NCBI RefSeq assembly: GCF_050003625.1
Contig: NC_134397.1
Span: 151,527,526 to 151,591,525, forward strand
DNA length: 64,000 nucleotides
Direction of reading: 5' to 3'
Origin: Haematobia irritans
Lineage: Eukaryota; Arthropoda; Insecta; Diptera; Muscidae
Both the position numbers and the translations under genes were made by a program. Positions within the stretch are counted from its first letter, which is position 1; each line of letters opens with the position of its first letter. The notes below the pieces were generated by a model. The model worked only from the letters and a program-made list of their open reading frames with translations. It did no database searches and had not been told where the DNA came from. This document shows, piece by piece, positions 44,416 through 54,921 of this stretch.

Positions 44416-46333
44416 ACAAGTATATACGGCCGTAAGTTCGGCCAGGCCGAAGCTTATGTACCCTCCATCATGGATTGCGTAGAAACTTCTTCTAAACACT
44501 GTCATCCACAATCGAATTACTTAAGTTGCGGTAACGCTTGCCGATGCCAAGGTATCTTAAAACCTCCTAATACCACCTTCTAAATTGTATGTAAGTCCAT
44601 ACGTGGTATATATTAAATCAAAAAAGATCGATCCAATACGTATAAAATTCAGTTTGACAAAGTAGACATAACATTTTGACAAAATTTTCTACAGAAATAA
44701 AATTTTAACAAAATTTTCTATAGAAATAAAATTTTCACAAAATTTTCTACAGAAATAAAAATTTTGACAAAATTTTCTATAGAAATAAACTTTTGAAAAA
44801 AAATATTGTATAGAAATAAAATCTTGGTAGATTGGCAACCATGATTATGAACCGAATAAAATTTGAACAAAATTTTCTATAGATATAAAATTTTGAAAAT
44901 CTTTCTTAAAATTTTGACAAAATTTTCTATAGAAATAAAATTTTGGTAGATTATTTATCTAGTGGCAACCATGATTATGAACCGATATGGACCAATTTTT
45001 GTGTGATTGGACCAATTTTGGTATGGTTATTAGCGACCATATACTAACACCACGTTCCTAATTTGAACCGGATCGGATGAATTTTGCTCCTCCAAGAGGC
45101 TCCGGAGGTCAAATCTGGAGAACGTTTTATATGGGGGCTATATATAATTAAGGACCGATATGGAACAATTCTGGCACGGTTGTTAAAGATCATATACTAA
45201 CACCATGTTCAGAATTACAACCGGATTGGATGAAATTTGCTTCTCTTGGAGACTTCGCAAGCCAAATCTGGGGATCGGCTTATATGGGGGCTATATATAA
45301 TTATGAACCGATGTGGACCAATTTTTGCATGGCTGTTAGAGACCATATAACAATATCATGTACCAAATTTCAGGCGGATCGGATGCAATTTGCTTCTCTT
45401 TGAAGCTCCGCAACCCAAATCTGGGGATCGGTTTATATGGGCGCTATATATAATTATGGACCGATGTGGACCAATTTTTGCACGGTTGTTAGAGACCATA
45501 TACCAATACCATGTACCAAATTTCAGCCGGATCGGATGCAATTTGCTTCTCTTTGAGGCTCCGCAAGCCAAATCTGGGGATCGGTTTATATGGGGGCTAT
45601 ATATAATTTAGGACCGATGTGGACCAATTTTTGAATGATTGTTAGAGACCATATACCAACACCATGTACCAAATTTCAGCCGGATCGGATGAAATATGCT
45701 TCTCTTAGAGGCTCCACAAGCCAAATCTGGGGATCGGTTTATATGGGGGCTATATATAATTAAGGACCGATATGGACCAATTTTTGCATGGTTATTACAG
45801 ACCATATACCAACATCATGTACCAAATTTCAGCCGGATCGGATGAAATTTGCTTCTCTTTGAGGCTCCGCAAGCCAAATCTGGGGATCGGTTTATATGGG
45901 GGCTATATATAATTATGGACCGATGTGGACCAATTTCTGCATGATTGTTACAGACCATATACCAACACCATGTACCAAATTTCAGCCGGATCGGATGAAA
46001 TATGGTTCTGTAAGAGGCTCCACAAGCCAAATCTGAGGGTCCCTTTATATGGGGGCTATACGTAAAAGTGGACCGATATGGCCCATTTTCAATACCATCC
46101 GACCTCGACATCGATAACAACTACTTGTGCCAAGTTTCAAGTCGATAGCTTGTTTCGTTCGGAAGTTAGCGTGATTTCAACAGACGGACGGACGGACGGA
46201 CATGCTTAGATCGACTCAGAATTTCACCACGACCCAGAATATATATACTTTATGGGGTCGTAGAGCAATATTTCGATGTGTTACAAACGGAATGACAAAG
46301 TTAATATACCCCCATCCTATGATGGAGGGTATA
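44416..46333 (-). mobile_element. E element copy 11, full modular structure
   Basis: Minus orientation: 5' hairpin at 46333, GTCC run (46180-46202), about seven 153-bp repeats (45000-46080), the 'ggttgccac' junction, a 29-bp satellite module (44655-44965), and the 3' block with TTCGGCCAGGCCGAA and ACTTGT at 44416. It is in opposite orientation to E3 and shares its repeat variants (caatttgcttctctttg, gcgctatatataatta), so the two are recent relatives. Confidence 0.9.
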
Positions 46334-46600
46334 ATAAATTTAAAAATAGAGTCTCAGCACGGTTCGAACCCGGACCTCAAGATATGATTTTAAATTATTA
46401 GTATTAATAAAAGGAATCACTTTTGGTCTACACAGGTAAGTTATTATTTTTAAATCCCAGGTAATACTACAAGTAGCAAGTTTTTGATTACCGGTATTAC
46501 TGGAAGAATCACTAGTGCTTACCCAGTTTTTGCTGGGGTTACAATCGGAATGAAAAAGTTATTATACTCCCATCGTCATTCTCTGTATATAAAAGAGGAA
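46334..46600. mobile_element. MITE fragment and decayed E 5' block
   Basis: 46350-46536 matches 43600-43782 (B-box-like ggttcgaacccgg, 'attaccggtattact', end AGTTTTTGCTGGG). 46540-46595 ('ttacaatcggaatgaaaaagtt', 'tactcccatcgtcattc') is a decayed E 5' block of the E9 subfamily, minus orientation. Confidence 0.6.
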
Positions 46601-46612
46601 TTCGTAGTTTAA

Positions 46613-47972
46613 CCCTTTTGAGCCTAAAGTTGCCTGTGGGCAACTTTTTGTGTTTTGAGACTAACTGTCAGCGTTTTTTTGTTTTTGCTCATAAAACTGT
46701 AACGGTATCGAAAGTTACAAGTGTTTTCTTCAAGTTGAAAAAAAAACACAGCTAATTTGGTTGTCAACTAGCAAAATTTTTTTCATCAGTACGTACGTTC
46801 TTCAAGAAAAATAAATGTATATTTGGAAAATGTTTTTATACATGTGACTTTTTTCAAAAAATTTTAAAAGTTTTTATAAAATCTGTTGTAATACATATCA
46901 AATAAAATACTTGTGGAAGTAACATCTTAAAGTAGCAAAAAACAACAGGTGTGAAATTTTTAAAGTTGTAAAGTTGCCTGTGGGCAATTGGCAATGATAG
47001 TAAAATGATATATTTTGGACATGAGACCTAGAGAAAAAAGTTTTGAAATTCACAAAATTTTGAACTTCGATTGGGATGTCCCAGTGACGAGGAATGCGGC
47101 GATGATGTGGAATGAAGTATATGCAGTGCTGGGGATGAATTTGGAAGGAATCATAAAACGGGAGGAATCCATAGATAACGGCCTTCTTGGCATCATACTG
47201 GAGGATTAGTACGAATATTGGCGTCTTACTATACTTTGGTGTTAAAATGGCATGGGTTTGTAAACTAAATATTTTCGTGAATCACGCGAAGCTGTGAATG
47301 AAATTTAAACTAAATCTCGTGAATGTGCCTGAACGGGACAAACAAAAATGTGCCGTGCGTGAGAAAACATCAAATTGTGTTCATGATTGTGAGTCAGTAA
47401 AATTACTCCAAAATCATGCTCACGATAAAAATTTACGTTCACGGTAAAAACGCACGCTCACGATAAAATTCATGGTCACGATAAAATTCACACTCAAAAT
47501 AAAACAGAGACACAAAAAATTCACACTCACGAACAAATTCACGTTCATGATTAAATTCAAGCTCAACGATTTTAATCAGTATTTATCACACTTAAGATTT
47601 CAATAGCGCCCATTGCTTAATTGTGCTAATTGCTCCGTCGTGAGTTATAAATGTTACTTACTCAAGTAATTACAGCGAGTCGAGATTTGTTGTGAATCAA
47701 AAGAATTTTCGTAGATTGTAATTGTTGTGTCACGGACTTTTTCATGAATCAAGAATATCGTGAATCAAGAATATGTTGTGTTCCGAAAATATTCGTGAAT
47801 CACGAATTTTTGCATCAATTACGAAAATTGTTGTCCGCAGGCAACATTCTCTATCGCTTAAACTAATGGGCTTTGCGACCCGAAATTTTTCTAGACGATT
47901 CTGAAATGGCTCCAACATTATTAAAAGTAAACAAAATATAGCGTTACCTGTAAAAATTCGGAGTCGATAGGG
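46613..47972. mobile_element. piggyBac-like non-autonomous element (TTAA duplication)
   Basis: TTAA at 46609-46612 and 47973-47976 flank ends CCCTTTTGAGCC and GGAGTCGATAGGG; both start with CCCT, in the style of piggyBac ends. A small hairpin GTTGCCTGTGGGCAAC occurs near the left end and a related one (gtccgcaggcaac) near the right end; a third copy is at 46970. The centre (47270-47820) is rich in direct words of the type 'ctcacgataaaattca'. The only notable frame, 47015-47209 plus (64 codons), is acidic, without recognised domain. Confidence 0.6.
47015..47209 (+). CDS. Unrecognised 64-codon open frame in the piggyBac-like element
   Basis: Its base composition and amino-acid make-up (Met, Glu, Asp, Trp; for example WDVPVTRNAAMMWNEVYAVL) are unlike the satellite-derived frames, so it may be the remnant of a real coding exon carried by the element. 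I see no signal peptide, zinc finger or catalytic DDD motif. It does not obviously match a piggyBac transposase. It may well be non-coding. Confidence 0.2.
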   Translation: MDMRPREKSFEIHKILNFDWDVPVTRNAAMMWNEVYAVLGMNLEGIIKREESIDNGLLGIILED

Positions 47973-47976
47973 TTAA

Positions 47977-48426
47977 GAAATCACTGTTATTATGACAATT
48001 ACAAGAAATTTTGTTTATTTGTTGTGGTTCATACTTTATTTATCGAAACGCTGCATTGTTTGGCTGTCAAACTTGAAAATCGAGCGAATTAAAGTAAAAA
48101 AAAATCAAAAATTCAAATTATGGATTGTATATAAACAATTAATATTAAAAAAATCCATTTAAGATAACACAATATTTATTAACATTTGGATATCATATTA
48201 TTGATTAATATTCAAAACATAGTCGTTCAAAATAACTAAATAAAGTTTTCTTGTTTTTTTGCAGGTTCTCGTCTATAGTGGTAAGTTTTTATAATGTCGT
48301 CGTTGAAGAAATTGTCAATAACATAAATTCGTTGTTAGTTAGTTTTTAATTTTTTGTTTTCCTGTTGTGGATATGATTAAATTTATGGACTTTTGGCCAA
48401 TATTAAAAGCATTAAAACTAAAAATA
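47977..48426. other. Low-repeat A+T-rich tract
   Basis: No recognised feature. Confidence 0.5.
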
Positions 48427-48892
48427 ACAAGTATGTACGGCCGTAAGATCGGCTTCTACTTCTACTAACGACTGTCATCCACATTCGAATTACCTGGGTT
48501 GCGGTTTGGCAAAATTTTCTATAAAAATGAAATTTTGACAAAAAATTTCTATAGTAATAAAATTGTGACAAAATTTTCTATAGAAACTAAATTTTGACAA
48601 AATTTTCTACAGGAAGTAAATTTTGACAAAATTTTCTATAGAAACAAAATTTTGACAAAATTTTCTAAAGAAATAAAATTTTGACAAAATTTTGTATAGA
48701 AATAAAATTTTGACAAAATTCTCTATAGAAATAAAATTTTGACAAAATTTTCTATAGAAATAAAATTTTGACAAAATTTTCTATAGAAATAAAATTTTGA
48801 CAAAATTTTCTATCGAAATAAAATTTTGGCAAAATTTTCTATAGAAATAAAATTTTGACAAAATTTTCTATAGAAATAAAATTTTATTGTTG
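48427..48892 (-). mobile_element. E 3' end (truncated) joined to 29-bp satellite
   Basis: ACAAGTATGTACGGCCGTAA at the left end and 'actgtcatccacattcgaattacctgggttgcggt' form a shortened E 3' block in minus orientation, with part of the palindrome lost. It passes straight into satellite (48507-48892). This may be the left end of a very large E whose satellite module expanded through to 51345. Confidence 0.7.
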
Positions 48893-49440
48893 TTTTTTAT
48901 CTCAGCTTAAATCCATGAATTGACTAAACTACAAGTATAGCTTAACCAACAGAGGAAAAGTATGCTGGTCAAATTTATTTGGGCAAAGCCCTATAGACTG
49001 CAAGATGGTTGGATGTACAGCTGTTTCGGAATTACCACATTCCTCATCAGCATCCTCTACTTGCAGCAAAACTATCAACCAATTATCAGCATAAATTCGG
49101 GTAATTCACTCAACCCAAAGTGAACTGCACCTGAACCTTCCGAAAAAAGGTTTGATAGTCGGCTACTGCCTAAACAAATTCGCAAGCATATCTCTTTTCC
49201 TTTGCCAAACTCAAATCATCGATTTGAATGTAGTTGGCTGGGTTTGTTTTTGAGCGTGCTTCCTCTATCTTCATTCGTTTTGTTTGTTATTGTTGGCTTC
49301 TCTTCAATCGTTATTGTTGTTTTTGATCTCAGCTGTTGGTTAAGCTACACTTGTAGTTTAGTCAATGCATGGCTTTAAGCTGAGATCAAAAACAACAATA
49401 ACGATTGAAGAGAAGCCAACAATAACAAACAAAACAAATC
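48893..49440. mobile_element. Foldback element in satellite
   Basis: Arms of about 62 bp (49272-49334 and 49378-49440) form a near-perfect inverted repeat around a 43-bp loop. The loop sequence (ttaagctacacttgtagtttagtcaatgcatgg) is itself an inverted copy of 48905-48945. It starts TTGTTGTTTTTTATCTCAGC, as in the small element at 2434, so both belong to one family. There is no coding frame. Confidence 0.75.
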
Positions 49441-51345
49441 AAATTTTGGTACAATAAAAAAACAAAAAAAAAATGTGTTTCTATAAAAAATTTTATTTCT
49501 ACAGAAAAATTTATCAAAATTTTATTCTTTAGAAAATTGTTCGTTAAAATTTTATTTCTGTAGAAAATTTTGTCAACATTTTATTTCTATAGGAAATTTT
49601 GTCAAATTTTTATTTCTATAGAAAATTTAGTTAAAGTTTTATATTTATAGAAAATTCTGTCAAATTTTATTTTTGTAGAAAATTTTTTCAAAATTTTATT
49701 TCTATAGAAAATTTTGTCAAAATTTTATTTTTGTATAGAAAATTTTGTCAAAATTTAATTTCTATAGGGAATTTAGTCAAAATTTTATTTCAACAGAGAA
49801 ATTTATCAAAATTTTATTCTTTAGAAAATTTTGTCAAAATTTTATTTCTATATAAAATTTTGTCAAAATTCTATTTCTATACAAAATTTGGTAAAATTTT
49901 ATTTTTATAGAAAAATTTATCAAAATTTTATTTCTATAGAAAATTTTATAAAAATTTTGTTTCTATAGAACATTTTGTCAAAATTTTATTTCTTTAGAAA
50001 ATTTTGTCAAAATTTTATTCCTATATAAAATTTTGTCAAAATTCTATTTCTATACAAAATTTGGTAAAATTTTATTTCTATAGAAAATTTTCCCAAATTT
50101 TATTTCTATAGAAAATTTTCCCAAATTTTATTTCTTTACACAATTTTGTCAAAATTTTATTTCTATAGAAAATTTTGCCAAAATTTTATTTCTTTCGAAA
50201 ATTTTGTCAAATTTTTATTTTTATAGAAAATTTTGTCAAAATTTTATTTCTATAGAAAATTTTGACAAAATTTTATTTCTGTTGAAAATATTGTCAAGAT
50301 TTTATTTCTATTGATAATTTTCTCAAAATTTTATTTCTATTGATAATTTTCGCAAAATGTTATTTCTTTAGAAATATTTTTCAAAATTCTATTTCTTTAG
50401 AAAATTTGGTAAAATTTTATTTCTATAGAAAATTGTCCCAAAATTTTATTTCTATAGACATTTTCTCAAAATTTTATTTCTATACAAAATTTTGTCAAAA
50501 TTTTATTTCTATAGAAAATTCTGTCAACATTTTATTTCTATAGAAAATGTTGTCAAACTTTTAGTTCTAAAGAAAATTTTGTCAAAATTGTATTTCCATA
50601 GAAAATTTTGTCAAAATTTTATTTCTATAGAAGATTTTGTCAAAATTTTATTTCTATAGAAAATTTTGTCAAAATTTTATTTTTATAGAAAATTTTGTCA
50701 AAATCTTATTTCTATAGAAAATTTTGTCAAAATTTTATTTCTATAGAAAATTTTGTCAAAATTTTATTTCTATAGAAAATTTTGTCAACATTTTATTTCT
50801 ATAGAAAACTTTATCAAATTTTTATTTCTGTAGAAAATTTTGTCAAAATTCTATTTCTATACACAAATTGGTAAAATTTTATTTCTATAGAAAATTTCGT
50901 CAACATTTTATTTCTATAGAAAATTTTGTCAACATTTTATTTCTATAGAAAATTTTGTCAAAATTTTATTTCCATAGAAAAATTTATCAAAATTTTATTC
51001 TTTAGAAAATTGTTCGTCAAAATTTTATTTCTGTAGAAAATTTTGTCAAAATTTTATTTCTGTTGAAAATGTTGTCGAAATTTTATTTCTATTGATAAGT
51101 TTCTCAAAATTTTATTTCTATTGATAATTTTCTCAAAATGTTATTTCTGTAGAAAATTTTGTCAAAATTTTATTTCTATACAAAATTTTGTCAAAATTTT
51201 ATTTCTTTAGAAAATTTTGTCAAAATGTTATTTCTGTAGACAATTTTGTCAAAATTTTATTTCTATAGAATTTTTTCTAAAGAAACTTTTTCCTAAATTT
51301 TATTTTTATATAAAGTTTTTCCAAAATTTTATTTCTATAGAGGTT
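49441..51345. repeat. 29-bp satellite array 4
   Basis: About 64 units in the orientation AAAATTTTATTTCTATAGAA. Variants 'ttattctttagaaaattgttcgt' and 'tatacaaaatttggtaaaat' recur several times, suggesting higher-order duplication (for example 49500-49560 and 50980-51040). Confidence 0.95.
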
Positions 51346-51423
51346 TGATCTACAAAACTACTTCTAAAAAACATAAAGAATTCTACCAAATAGAAAAAAT
51401 GTACTATTTTTTGTAGAATTCTT

Positions 51424-51749
51424 GGAAGCCACCGTGGTGCAATGGTTAGCATGCCCGCCTTGCATATACAAGGTCGTAGGTTCGATTCCTGCTTCGACCG
51501 AACACCAAAAAGTTTTTCAGCGGTGGATTATCCCACCTCAGTAATGCTGGTGACATTTCTGAGGGCTTCAAAGCTTCTCTAAGTGGTTTCACTGCAATGT
51601 GGAACGCCGTTCGGACTCGGCTATAAAAAGGAGGTCCCTTGTCATTGAGCAGCACTCAGTGATAAGAGAGAAGTTCACCAATGTGGTATCACAATGGACT
51701 GAATAGTCTAAGTGAGCCTGATACATCGGGCTGCCACCTAACCTAACCT
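51424..51749 (+). mobile_element. tRNA-derived SINE
   Basis: The tRNA-like head (51426-51502) has 'gtggtgcaatggttagc' (box A-like), a CCTTGCATATACAAGG anticodon-arm-like stem and box B GGTTCGATTCC. The body continues 'aaagtttttcagcggtgg', 'gacatttctgagggc' and 'ctataaaaaggaggtccc'. The tail ends in CCTAACCTAACC. It is non-coding and would be transcribed by RNA polymerase III and mobilised by a LINE. About 15 bp are missing from the body relative to 54079-54426 ('gagcagcactc' joins directly). Confidence 0.85.
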
Positions 51750-52019
51750 TGTAGAATTCTTCCAATTATGGCAACCGACGTGGTAATCAAAATTTATTTT
51801 TACATAATATACGTTGCATTTTCGTATGTTTTGAAGATAATATGATAAGTATAATAAATATTATTTAAATTTAATGAAAAATATTGTAGGTGAAATTGTA
51901 GGGAATTTTTTTTGGGAATGTAGTGGAAAGTAGGGAACATATTTTGTCCTTGTAGGGTAAATCGAAAATTTTCCCTGGTAACACTGAATCATGGTCATTT
52001 TAACCATACTGTAGTCCAT
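51750..52019. other. Spacer between SINEs
   Basis: A+T-rich, with no recognised feature except the 13-bp word TACTGTAGTCCAT at 52007-52019, the left target duplication of the next SINE. Confidence 0.6.
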
Positions 52020-52372
52020 GGTTAGGTTAGGTTAGATTAGGTGGCAGCCCGATGTATCAGGCTCACTTAGACTATTCAGTCCATTGTGATACCACATTGG
52101 TGAACTTCTCTCTTATCACTGAGTGCTGCCCGATTCCATGTTAAGCTCAATGACAAGGGACCTCCTTTTTATAGCCGAGTCCGAACGGCGTTCCACCTTG
52201 CAGTGAAACCACTTAGAGAAGCTTTGAAACCCTCAGAAATGTCACCAGCATTACTGAGGTGGGATAATCCACCGCTGGAAAACTTTTTTGGTGTTCGGTC
52301 GAAGCAGGAATCGAACCCACGATCTTGTGTATGCAAGGCGGGCATGCTAACCATTGCACCACGGTGGCTCCC
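52020..52372 (-). mobile_element. tRNA-derived SINE with 13-bp target duplication
   Basis: Full-length minus-strand copy with its tRNA-like head at 52300-52372 and tail (CCTAACCTAACC) at 52020. TACTGTAGTCCAT directly flanks both ends (52007-52019 and 52373-52385). The exact duplication shows LINE-type retroposition and a fairly young insertion. Confidence 0.92.
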
Positions 52373-52385
52373 TACTGTAGTCCAT

Positions 52386-54078
52386 ACTTACTATTTTTGG
52401 GAATCATGCGAAAATTTTCGTTTGTGTTAGTTCATATTGAACTTATGTGTACCGCTATTGGCCGTTATACCCACGTCTAGTTAATAAAATGTTTGAGACA
52501 TACTTAACAAAGGGAAAGTTTCATTGGGATGTGAAAAATTTCAAAAAAAATAAAAAATAATAATAATAAAATTTAACTACAAACAAATATTTTTTTGCAA
52601 TAAAAATAAGTTCAATTTAGCGTTATTTTAACTACGGGTTTTTTGTATACCATGAATATTGAATTTATATCACAGTCATAATTCCCACGACCTTCCGATA
52701 AGTGAACTGAAATTATATTTGCATCTCAATGATTTGGCACCTCCTTTTTATAGGGCTGATACCGAAAGGCATGCCACTATTACGCTTAGAATTGTTTTGT
52801 TATTTACGTGAGTGTCGGCAATTGAAACCGGAATGTTAACCATCAGTTTCCAAAGTGATTTTATACAACTGATTCATGACTCCATGTCCAAGATTTCAAT
52901 AAAAAACAAAACAATATGTTTGTTATAGAAATACAAAATATACCACCCACAATAACAACAACAACAACAACCGGTTATCCTTTATATCCTGTAAATAAAG
53001 AAAACTGAGCGAAATCGAGAAAAAGAAAAGGCACCATTTTATAGGCTTCTTCCTGTAGTACAATGGCAAAAACATTCACCGATGACAAACGACTCAATTC
53101 AATTTTGAAATTTTATTCGTGTTTTGTTTTTGTTTTTCTAATCTCAATTGTATTGTAGTTGAGCTCGCACACACACATAAAACCATGTATATGAATGTAT
53201 GTATGGAAATGGCCCAATGAACAATAATTCAAATAAATGTTTGACTGTGTGTGTGTGTTTGTGTGTGGGCATACGAGAGAGTGAATGAATGAACTAGAAA
53301 ATACAACCCGAACACAATACAAATTTAAACAATGCCAAGAAAATTGAGCAGCGAAGGATATCCTGTTCAGTGAAAATTGGAACAACAATATTTTCTATTT
53401 AAACTAATGCAAACAATAGAATGTGATGTGAATACAATTCAACTTCTGCCGGAAACGCGGAAAAGCCCAGGACTAAGAGCAAAATCATTCTTTACCCTAA
53501 CCACCTCTATTCAGTAGCGAAGGGCAAGCACATACATACATAGTTGCCTCACACTTCAATATTGAAAATATTAGAAGAAGAAGAAGAACAGCATCAGCAA
53601 CAACAACAACAACATCAACTCAATGTGAAAAATAAAGCCGAACTAAAAGAAAACTCAAATAAATACAAAAACAACTAGAAAATAAATCTGAAAATAAAGG
53701 CAACCATCAAAAAAGCGATCAACCGTAGAATCATAATACAGTGACATAGAATATATTTTCGAATGTTCATTGAGATTTTTCCGATTTTGAAAATAGAAAA
53801 AGTTTTATACAAAAGATATCAATTGACATTCGAAGGAATTCCCAGGATTTTAGCATATTTTCGATCCCGCTTTGAGACTTCCGCGAAATTTTTTTTTACA
53901 ATATTTCGTATAAAATATTACTATGAATATTACAGAGAACAATCATCACAATCGACTGAATAGTCTAAGTAAGCCTGAAAATAAATCGGGCTGCCACTTT
54001 AACCTACAGAAAACAGTGTTTCGCAGTGTTGGTAGTACTCGGAGTTCCCGCATTTTTCAACAATTGTGAAACCGCCGT
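52386..54078. other. Least repetitive tract; possible host regulatory or 5' UTR DNA
   Basis: No E, satellite or MITE is visible apart from a SINE tail fragment at 53945-53998 (actgaatagtctaagtaagcctg...gggctgccac). The composition is A-rich with (CAA)n, (GAA)n and (CAGCAA) runs (52960-52990, 53570-53625) and a (GT)n stretch (53245-53265), as often seen in long 5' untranslated exons of flies. Two TTCAGT words (53366, 53510) resemble the arthropod initiator, and a GAGAGAG word lies upstream at 53274. I see no TATA box, DPE or long open frame, so this is only a candidate. Confidence 0.3.
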
Positions 54079-54426
54079 GGAGCCACCGTGGTGCAATGGT
54101 TAGCATGTCCGCCTTGCATACACAAGGTCGTGGGTTCGATACCTGCTTCGTCCGAACACCAAAAAGTTTTTCAGCGGTGGATTATCCCACCTCAAAAATG
54201 CTGGTGACATTTCTGAGGGTTTCAAAGCTTCTCTAAGTGGTTTCACTGGAATGTGGAATGCCGTTCGGACTCGGCTATAAAAAGGAGGTCCCTTGTCATT
54301 GAGCTTAACATGGAATCGGGCAGCACTCAGTGATAAGAGAGAAGTTCACCACTGTGGTATCACAATGGACTGAATAGTCTAAGTAAGCCTGATACATCGG
54401 GCTGCCACATAACCTACCCTAACCTA
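54079..54426 (+). mobile_element. tRNA-derived SINE
   Basis: Complete plus-strand copy: head 54080-54156 (box B GGTTCGATACC), body with 'ctataaaaaggaggtccc', tail CCTACCCTAACC. No exact target duplication was found. Confidence 0.88.
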
Positions 54427-54541
54427 GCATATATGTCCCAAACATGTTATGCTAGTTTATGAACATTATATGCTTGCACTTAAAAATATTGTGTTAAACA
54501 ATTTGAGTTCCAAACATATAATTTTTACACCCAAACATATG
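54427..54541. mobile_element. Fragment of the ACATATG-rich MITE
   Basis: 'atatatgtcccaaacat', 'gaacattatatgcttgcacttaaaaatattgtgtt' match 59165-59250 in the right half of the MITE at 57518-59308. Confidence 0.65.
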
Positions 54542-54611
54542 AGCAGGAATCGAACCCACGACCTTGTGTATGCAAGGCGGGCATTCTAACCATTGCACCA
54601 CGGTGGCTCCC
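54542..54611 (-). mobile_element. SINE head only
   Basis: Reverse complement of the SINE tRNA-like head (gcaggaatcgaacccacgacc...accacggtggctcc), with no body. It adjoins the MITE fragment abruptly. Confidence 0.75.
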
Positions 54612-54732
54612 TCTCATCAGTGGTCCTCACTGATTTAGACAATATATCCCATAATTATAGAAATAATGAAGATGGTTCACCTTCATATTGATCTATCACC
54701 TCAATTTGTCACTTTAGTATCGAACTCCCTTT

Positions 54733-54883
54733 TTATACCCACCACCATAGAATGGTGACGGGGGTATAATAAGTTTGTCATTCCGTTTGTAACGCATCGA
54801 AATATCGATTTCCGACTATATAAAGTATATATATTCTTGATCAGGGAGAAATTCTAAGACGATATAACGATGTCCGTCTGTCC

Positions 54884-54921
<38 letters not shown>

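Noticed and set aside
51426..51502. Functional tRNA gene
   Set aside because: Boxes A and B are present but acceptor strands do not pair, and the unit is repeated with the same 3' body at other sites, so it is a SINE head.
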